From Anaerolineae bacterium (GTDB taxonomy: Bacteria > Chloroflexota > Anaerolineae > Aggregatilineales > Phototrophicaceae): a stretch of 44,021 bases of DNA. The stretch covers positions 1 through 44,021 of the forward strand of contig JALHNT010000011.1 of the NCBI GenBank assembly GCA_022843385.1. Reading direction: 5' to 3'. The notes beneath the pieces were generated by a model. The model did no database searches. It had not been told where the DNA came from and saw only the letters and a list, made by a program, of their open reading frames with translations. Of this stretch, positions 38,557 to 44,021 are shown piece by piece. The position numbers and the translations under genes are program-made. The stretch's first letter is position 1, and every line of letters begins with the position of its first letter.

Positions 38557-39531
38557 CTAACCGGAGCTTCCACCCCCAAATGCCGGGTCGTTCGCGGCCA
38601 GCGGTTCTAACAGCGTGCCGAGGAAGAAAGCGGCGCGTTCAGCAGCGGTGATATGGGCTATACCCTGCTGCACTACTTCCGCTGACAGAGTCCGATTGGC
38701 CCCGCTGCATACCTCAGTGAAAAGTGCGATCGCCTGATTAGTCTCGCTGATCCAGGTTTCCGTGGCCCGTACTGCAGCGAGCAGCGTCGGCGACACATCG
38801 ACATCTGTGATGTCGTAAACAAAAGCGCGCGCCGGTTCGGGAAGGCTGTTACAACTGACACTGTTCCCTTGATCCAGGCTGCGCCACAACGAACGAATGG
38901 TGAAGTATTTTTCACCGCTGAAAGTTAGTTCGCGTCCAATTTGCTCCAGGATGCGTCCGTATGCATAGGCATTGGCGAGGTTGGGCAAATCGGACCACCG
39001 CCCCTGTGACGGTGGATTAAAAGCAATGCTCCAGTAATAAGTGCTACTATCGCCCATGCAGCGAAATTGAACCCACATCGGCAGCACCATGCCCAGGCGT
39101 CCTGTAATCTCTGGCTCACAGCCCGCTGGCAGCGTCACCTGATCTTCCACCCGATTCGATGGACGACTATAAACCGCGTCCTGCCAACCCGCGATGACTT
39201 CCTGTCGCCGGACGAAGGGCAGCGGATCGACGCCATCCACCGGCAGCGCCATCCAGTCCCCGGTCCAGATCAGCAGCTTGGCGGCAATCCAGCCACGCTG
39301 ATCGCCGTACTCAACTTGTAACCAATTGGCCTGAACCGTCCGTCCAGTGGCTCGGAGCGTGGTCGCCGGCGGCACTACTGCCAACCGCTCCCAGTAAATT
39401 CCCGGTCCGGTGCGCAAGCTACTGAAGTCCTGTGTCGTCACCCAGACTTCATCCGGGAGTTCTTGTGCCACAACCGGTAGCACCCACAGTGCCCACATCA
39501 GACCCAATAGCCACAATCCCCATTGCTTCAT
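38557..39531 (-). CDS. Secreted SH3-like domain protein
   Basis: A 324-residue exported protein. Signal peptide 1-23 (MKQWGLWLLGLMWALWVLPV, cleavage near AQ). A bacterial SH3 (SH3b) domain follows (about 28-92: VTTQDFSSLRTGPGIYWERL; NWLQVEYGDQRGWIAAKLL). A second domain of ~230 residues contains several Cys residues (about four to six, likely disulphides) and an Ala-rich helical end. SH3b domains bind peptides or glycans at the cell surface. The ATG overlaps the TGA of the upstream 1265-residue gene as ATGA, so the two are translationally coupled and probably function together. The end GGGSSG is flexible. Confidence 0.8.
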   Translation of the reverse strand: MKQWGLWLLGLMWALWVLPVVAQELPDEVWVTTQDFSSLRTGPGIYWERLAVVPPATTLRATGRTVQANWLQVEYGDQRGWIAAKLLIWTGDWMALPVDGVDPLPFVRRQEVIAGWQDAVYSRPSNRVEDQVTLPAGCEPEITGRLGMVLPMWVQFRCMGDSSTYYWSIAFNPPSQGRWSDLPNLANAYAYGRILEQIGRELTFSGEKYFTIRSLWRSLDQGNSVSCNSLPEPARAFVYDITDVDVSPTLLAAVRATETWISETNQAIALFTEVCSGANRTLSAEVVQQGIAHITAAERAAFFLGTLLEPLAANDPAFGGGSSG

Positions 39532-42500
39532 GATCCACTCCGGTCATTAATCCACAGGAACAGGTCGCCACCACCGAAGGTCAGATCGGTCACGCTTCCG
39601 GTCTCGACATCAAGGATCAGCACATGACGCCCAACCCCTTCATCCAGCTCGTCTTTGGGTAGGTTGGTTTGCAATGCAATGTAGCGGCTATCTGGCGACC
39701 AGATGAACGGGCCTTCGTACAGACGGGCTCCAGTCTCCGGGATGCAATAGGTGCGATCCAGGCCAGTCTGACTATCCCAGACAGCGACAGGTTGTGTTTC
39801 ATATTCGGTAGCGCGGACGCGATAACGACCATCTGGCGACCAGATGCCACCCTGCCAGCTATTCAGCCGTCGATGTTCACCTGTAGTGACTGTGTACTGA
39901 TACCAGTCGATGTCTGGATAATCTGGGTAGCCATAGAGCAGTCGATCCCCCAGCGGATGCCAACTGAGCAAAAGAGTTTGCGCTGGATAGTACGAGAGCC
40001 GGGCGAAGTACTCGATCATCCGAGTAGCAGTGTTGTAGAGGAAATACTGGTACCCTTCGGTGAATCCAGTGCTGAAGGTGGTATAAGCAACCAACCAGTC
40101 ACCCCCAGGTTGCCGGCTGACAATCGTAGCCGGTCGCCCATTGATGGTCAGTTCGGGCAAGAATAACGGTGGATCCGGGAAAACGCCAAGAATGTCGCGT
40201 TGAAGCTGGTACGCAAACTGGTTCGGATTATCCGGGTGTGGCGCATAGACTTCCCATTCGAGCGTGTTCGCGCCGCTCCAGTAGATTTCATTCGGCCAGT
40301 TATAGGTGTCTTCGGGCTTCTCGGCTTTGAACAGTGTCCTAGCATCACTGCCGTCGGGACGGATGACATAAATCTCATTGATTCCCCAGATCAGTACCCA
40401 CTGTTGGTCGGGCGAGACGCGGCAATCCAGTCCCAGGTTACACGCTGGAACGGCTGGGTCGGGATTACGCCTGCCGGACTCGGGATTGATAGACCAGAGC
40501 GCATCGCCCTGTACTGGCCCCAGCAGCCGCCCGCTGGGGGTATAGCCATCTGGCAGGTTATCCATCGTATACAATGTTTCTGCAGGACATAGATTCTCGG
40601 TCTCGAAAGCGCGTTCCTGTGCGACAGCCTGCTCGGGGCGGGGCGGTGGCGTGACTGTCATCGTCGGCGTCAAAGTCGGACGTGCTGTCCCGATCAGACC
40701 GGGAGTGGGAGTGGCGGAAGGCATCACGCCGATCAGATTGGCTGTGGCAAGTTGTGAGTTGGCGGTGGCCGTCCCACGATCCAGCAATGTGCGATAACTG
40801 GTGACCAGTCGATAAATAATGAGTTCACCCGGCAACCCGGAGGCGGCGATGCGTTGCTCATCGGGGCTGAGGACAACGGATGACAGCCGGCGTTCTTCAG
40901 TCCGGAGGAATTCTTCCAGGATCGGTTGCAGCGGACGCCGGGGCGGGGTCGGCGCAAAACTGCCGGTCTGACGCTCGCCGGTGACAACATTCAAGAGCAT
41001 GGTGAAGGGGAGTACCTCATTCGATTGACCGATCTGCCCACTCTCCCCGATACCCTCACAAAGCAACCGTTCCATCTCGGCTCGTTCTGCCGTATCCAGA
41101 CCTTCGGTCAGCCTGCGCCAGTCCGCAGCAAATTCTTCAGCGCGATAGGGGAAGCGGCCCGTCAGGCAGACGGGTACACCAGGAAGCACAATCGGTGTCA
41201 GACTGGGGGATGGGCGTGGCGTGGCGATGTCGAGCAGACGCTGCTCAATCTGCGCTGGGCTGTCCAACGCCTCGCAGAGCTCCAGTGCCAGCAGCGCCAT
41301 GGTGTCGCTACGAAGCTGCAAGAGTGCCTGATCCCACAGAGTCGCCCAAGTCTCTGCCCGATCCGGATAACGCTCCATCAGGCACGTTGGGACGCCGGAT
41401 GGTTCAAAGGCCGCGCCGAATATGCGTGAAGGCTGTGACTGGTAAATGGATTGTTCCTCGCCATAGACGTAAGCCGTTTGCTCATCAACCCACCCATAGC
41501 CTCGATTGCTGGGAGATGGCAGATCGTCGCCGGCGTAGAAATACAACTGCTGCCGTTCCTTTATGCCCCACAGTGCAACCTCATTGCCTGGAGAATACGC
41601 ACCGTAAGAATTGGTCGAATACACGATCAGAAAATACTGCCAGGTCGAGTTCGGGATGATTTGCTCTACCCAGCGCCCTGGCAGATTAGGGACAGGCAGA
41701 TTCTGGCGTTCCCCGCTATTGACATCAAGAGTCTCGACAAAAACGCCGCTGTTGCCCCGTCCATCATCGTAGCTGCCCGTCGTCAAAAATCGCGAGCCGT
41801 CTTCGGCTTCATCCTGAATGTTGCCATTGAGCAAGAGCACCTCGCGCCGCAGCACTTCACCTGTAGCGAGGTCCCACAGCCGCCACTCAGTACCACTGAG
41901 GGTAACAACTTTCTGGCTGTCAGCAGTGAAGTAAAAACGGTCGAAGCGTGTTGAATATCGTAAATCGCTGATCTGTGTTTGCAGGGTGCGCGCATCCAGG
42001 CGTTCATAATCACTGATGATGGTGCTGCCATCTTCGGTATAGGTCAGGACACGCTGATAGGTTGATCCGGCATCTGAACCTCTGATGATCGGGATGACCG
42101 ACAAGAGCTGCTTGCCGCTTTGCAGATCATATAATTCCAATTGCTCGATCTCGTAATCCTGCACCCGCACCAAGAGTTGCTCGCCATCTGGACTCAGCGT
42201 CATCTGATTGATGAAATAGTTGAAAGCATTCAGCGTGAATGTGCCGACCTGGTTGGTCTCATCGAAGATGAAAAGCAGCGCCTGGAGTTGCGAATTGTCA
42301 TTACTGGGGGGGACGATGAAATCAATCAGCGTCACTGTCAGCGGCAGCGGTTCGCCGTTCTCGGTCACATAGTAATCGCGGTAGTATTCACCGATTAGTC
42401 GGTTGAGGAGGGGGATGGCCTCGGTTGTGGCTGCTCTGCCGATGACGCCGGTCTGCTGCCCCAGTTCCAACCCACCCAAAGCCACCAAATCATCCAGCGT

Positions 42501-43325
42501 TAAGGACTGGCTGAGGGGAAATTCCACCAGCACACCGCGCTGGGTATCAACCTGAATCAGGCTGGACTGATCGACTGGCTGGACATAGATGCGGCGGTCG
42601 CGATCGCTGAGCCATACGGTCAGCGGGTCCTGTTCCCAGCGAGCTGTTTCGATTTCATACAGCACCTGAATGGTCATGGCGTCGATGACATGCAGTCGTC
42701 CCGGCAGCGCCGCTACGATACGCTTATCCGGCCCCATCACAAAGCCATTGCGATAATCATAAAAGGGCAGCGCCTCAAGCTGATTGGGGAAAGGTGAGTC
42801 ACCTTCCTCGCGGGCAGCTGGCAGGTGCCATAGCCAGGGGACTTCCGAAGTATCCCCTTCAAAGCGGCGCAGTGCCTGTGGGGCAGAATACGTTCCAGAG
42901 AAGAGCAGCAGTTCATCATCTTCAGAAAATTGTAGTGGGCCGTGAATTCGTTTGGCTTCACTCAGATCAATGAGCGACGCCACTTTTTCACCTGTTTCAG
43001 CATTCCACAATTCGATGCGCTGCTCGATAGCCAGCGCTAACCAGCGGCCATCATGGCTGAAGGCGAAGTCGTTATAACCCCCTTCGTTATAGAGCGTGTG
43101 CTGTCGCTCAAAAGTCGCGCCATCCACGAGATGAAGCGCCCCATACACGTCAATTTCGGCATATCGCTGAAAGATTGGGTCATAAATCAGCCGCCCCGGC
43201 AGCGGGATGCCGATCTGCGTTTCGACCTGAAAAGCTGTACCTTTCAGGCTTTCCTGTGCGACCACCAATCCGGCTGCCGCCACCACTACCAGTAAAGCCA
43301 CCAGGATGATCTGCTTACGAGTCAT
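39528..43325 (-). CDS. Giant secreted beta-propeller protein with tandem C-x35-C modules
   Basis: A 1265-residue exported protein. Signal peptide 1-23 (TRKQIILVALLVVVAAAGLV core, ending VAQ). Residues about 30-640 are propeller blades (DFAFSHDGRWLALAIEQ; MTLSPDGEQLLVRVQ; WRLWDLATGEVL). Residues about 645-770 contain two copies of a helical module bounded by Cys at 648/684 and 720/756. A short propeller-like strand (SVVLSPDEQRIAAS) and a Thr/Pro linker (about 868-896) lead to a second propeller (about 910-1265; WSPDGRYRVRA, IWSPDSRYIALQ). The ATG at 43325 has AGGACAGG upstream; the frame is open 15 codons further. It is coupled to the SH3-domain gene by an ATGA overlap. Function unknown; probably a surface scaffold or ligand-binding protein. 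Confidence 0.82.
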   Translation of the reverse strand: MTRKQIILVALLVVVAAAGLVVAQESLKGTAFQVETQIGIPLPGRLIYDPIFQRYAEIDVYGALHLVDGATFERQHTLYNEGGYNDFAFSHDGRWLALAIEQRIELWNAETGEKVASLIDLSEAKRIHGPLQFSEDDELLLFSGTYSAPQALRRFEGDTSEVPWLWHLPAAREEGDSPFPNQLEALPFYDYRNGFVMGPDKRIVAALPGRLHVIDAMTIQVLYEIETARWEQDPLTVWLSDRDRRIYVQPVDQSSLIQVDTQRGVLVEFPLSQSLTLDDLVALGGLELGQQTGVIGRAATTEAIPLLNRLIGEYYRDYYVTENGEPLPLTVTLIDFIVPPSNDNSQLQALLFIFDETNQVGTFTLNAFNYFINQMTLSPDGEQLLVRVQDYEIEQLELYDLQSGKQLLSVIPIIRGSDAGSTYQRVLTYTEDGSTIISDYERLDARTLQTQISDLRYSTRFDRFYFTADSQKVVTLSGTEWRLWDLATGEVLRREVLLLNGNIQDEAEDGSRFLTTGSYDDGRGNSGVFVETLDVNSGERQNLPVPNLPGRWVEQIIPNSTWQYFLIVYSTNSYGAYSPGNEVALWGIKERQQLYFYAGDDLPSPSNRGYGWVDEQTAYVYGEEQSIYQSQPSRIFGAAFEPSGVPTCLMERYPDRAETWATLWDQALLQLRSDTMALLALELCEALDSPAQIEQRLLDIATPRPSPSLTPIVLPGVPVCLTGRFPYRAEEFAADWRRLTEGLDTAERAEMERLLCEGIGESGQIGQSNEVLPFTMLLNVVTGERQTGSFAPTPPRRPLQPILEEFLRTEERRLSSVVLSPDEQRIAASGLPGELIIYRLVTSYRTLLDRGTATANSQLATANLIGVMPSATPTPGLIGTARPTLTPTMTVTPPPRPEQAVAQERAFETENLCPAETLYTMDNLPDGYTPSGRLLGPVQGDALWSINPESGRRNPDPAVPACNLGLDCRVSPDQQWVLIWGINEIYVIRPDGSDARTLFKAEKPEDTYNWPNEIYWSGANTLEWEVYAPHPDNPNQFAYQLQRDILGVFPDPPLFLPELTINGRPATIVSRQPGGDWLVAYTTFSTGFTEGYQYFLYNTATRMIEYFARLSYYPAQTLLLSWHPLGDRLLYGYPDYPDIDWYQYTVTTGEHRRLNSWQGGIWSPDGRYRVRATEYETQPVAVWDSQTGLDRTYCIPETGARLYEGPFIWSPDSRYIALQTNLPKDELDEGVGRHVLILDVETGSVTDLTFGGGDLFLWINDRSGS

Positions 43326-43356
43326 TGCCTGTCCTTTTAGATGTTCAATTGGCTTA

Positions 43357-43385
43357 TCTATAGTATTCAACAGCTTTTACTGCAA
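43357..43385 (-). promoter_or_regulatory. Candidate promoter for the giant propeller gene
   Basis: On the minus strand TTGCAG (43380-43385) and TATAGA (43357-43362) are separated by 17 bases, 32 bases before the ATG at 43325. The -35 matches at 3 of 6 positions, so confidence is low. Confidence 0.33.
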
Positions 43386-43446
43386 GACAACTAAACGCTA
43401 TCATGATTCTTCCCCTACGAATGACCTACGTTTTGACGAATTCACA

Positions 43447-43452
43447 TATAAT
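43447..43452 (+). promoter_or_regulatory. TATAAT -10 element for the ligand-binding protein gene
   Basis: A perfect TATAAT 39 bases before the ATG at 43492. A TTGACG at 43433-43438 is too near (8 bases) to be its -35. Divergent to the candidate promoter at 43357-43385. Confidence 0.4.
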
Positions 43453-43491
43453 CAAGCGTGAACACCTTTTCATCGATTTAGGAAGAACTAT

Positions 43492-44021
43492 ATGCTGCGC
43501 AGGCTGGGACTACACAGCACAATCATCGGACTGATGGTCGCTCTGTTCACTGTGCCGCTGAATGCTCAGTTGGGGAGTGGTTGCCTCGTGGCAGAAGGCG
43601 AACCGATTCGGTTGGGAGCGATCTTCCCACCAACGAGTATCTTCAATGCCGAAGCGGATGCCGCGTGGCGCGGTGCTGACATCATGCGCCAAGCCGTGAA
43701 TGCCTGTGGTGGGGTGAAGGGGCGTCCGGTGGAGTTCCTGTACGAACCGGCCAATGATCGTGATGATGCCGAAGCTGCCGTCGATCGACTGGTGGCGCAG
43801 AGCGTCCCGGTCATCATTGGTAGTGGGTTGCCAGCGGTACATGATGGCGCGATGGCGGCGCTGAATGGGCGTGCCGTTTACTGGGAAGTGACAGAAGGTA
43901 TCACGACAAACGATGGCTGGGTTTTCGGCAGCGCGCCAACCGATGAGCAGTTGGGGCGAGCTGCTGGAGAGTACATCGCTGCCCAGGATGATCTTTTCAG
44001 CGAAGAGCCGCTGCGCGCCGC
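43492..44021 (+). CDS. ABC transporter-type ligand-binding protein (LivK-like, Peripla_BP_6), partial
   Basis: The first 176 residues of a secreted periplasmic-binding-fold protein that continues past the right edge. Signal peptide about 1-25 (MLRRLGLHSTIIGLMVALFT). The mature part opens with IRLGAIFPP, then AWRGADIMRQAVNACGGVKG, VEFLYEPANDRDDAEAAVDRL and VPVIIGSGLPAVHDG, the usual type I binding-protein pattern of branched-chain amino acid and amide receptors. AGGAAG lies six bases before the ATG. The transporter genes, if any, lie outside the window, so the ligand is unknown. Confidence 0.88.
   Translation, partial: MLRRLGLHSTIIGLMVALFTVPLNAQLGSGCLVAEGEPIRLGAIFPPTSIFNAEADAAWRGADIMRQAVNACGGVKGRPVEFLYEPANDRDDAEAAVDRLVAQSVPVIIGSGLPAVHDGAMAALNGRAVYWEVTEGITTNDGWVFGSAPTDEQLGRAAGEYIAAQDDLFSEEPLRA

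Noticed and set aside
1..44021. tRNA, rRNA, riboswitch, CRISPR array, prophage or insertion sequence
   Set aside because: Reading both strands I found no cloverleaf or rRNA motif, no spaced direct-repeat array, and no integrase, transposase or phage structural gene. A covariance-model scan could still find a small RNA.

Overview
The window is about 44 kb of dense, GC-rich bacterial chromosome with no rRNA, tRNA, CRISPR array, integrase or transposase that I can recognise. The gene content suggests a Chloroflexota bacterium, probably Anaerolineae-like. It includes a Thermus-type long isocitrate dehydrogenase, a Uma2-family protein, several secreted beta-propeller and Thr/Pro-linker proteins, DUF4178 proteins, an archaeal/SCP-x-type thiolase and a MASE1 multi-PAS kinase. 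This assignment is inference from content, not a taxonomic test.

Layout. 1-4468 (minus): a membrane protein running off the left edge, a GH13 maltodextrin-degrading enzyme and a GT-C membrane glycosyltransferase. 4615-6807 (plus): a Uma2 protein and a cytochrome P450. 7070-8757 (plus): a two-gene unit of a 2x[4Fe-4S] ferredoxin and a copper nitrite reductase with an extra N-terminal cupredoxin domain, preceded by a perfect FNR-type box. 8977-10485: xylulokinase. 10791-12487: a DUF177 (YceD) protein and a primary-type sigma factor behind a consensus promoter surrounded by inverted repeats; one of these repeats recurs inside the DUF177 gene. 12615-18142: an O-antigen-ligase-like membrane protein with a TPR-like tail, a dihydropyrimidinase/hydantoinase, and a YcgR/YcgQ-type permease pair. 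18215-21788: a tight cluster of two DUF4178 zinc-ribbon proteins, a 58-residue membrane peptide and a membrane-fused spermidine-synthase-like enzyme. 21858-25211 (minus): a thiolase, a membrane pentapeptide-repeat protein and a secreted protein. 25639-31592 (plus): isocitrate dehydrogenase, a secreted beta-propeller, and an M24 peptidase followed by a kynureninase-like class V PLP enzyme. 31679-35053 (plus): a large orphan sensor histidine kinase whose 3' end overlaps a convergent gene. 34976-43325 (minus): two groups of exported proteins. The first has a PpiC lipoprotein, a 35-residue membrane peptide and two paralogous membrane-anchored proteins. The second has a 1265-residue propeller protein coupled to an SH3-domain protein. 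43492 to the right edge: an ABC-transporter-type ligand-binding protein.

The strongest leads for new biology are four. (1) The DUF4178/micro-membrane-protein/SpeE cluster. (2) The surface-protein cluster, in which a free 35-residue transmembrane peptide is paralogous to the anchor of its neighbour. (3) A tandem C-x35-C helical module in the giant propeller protein. (4) The repeated operator-like element in front of and inside the DUF177-sigma operon. The ferredoxin-NirK unit has a textbook anaerobic/NO-type regulatory site and suggests nitrite reduction to NO under oxygen limitation.
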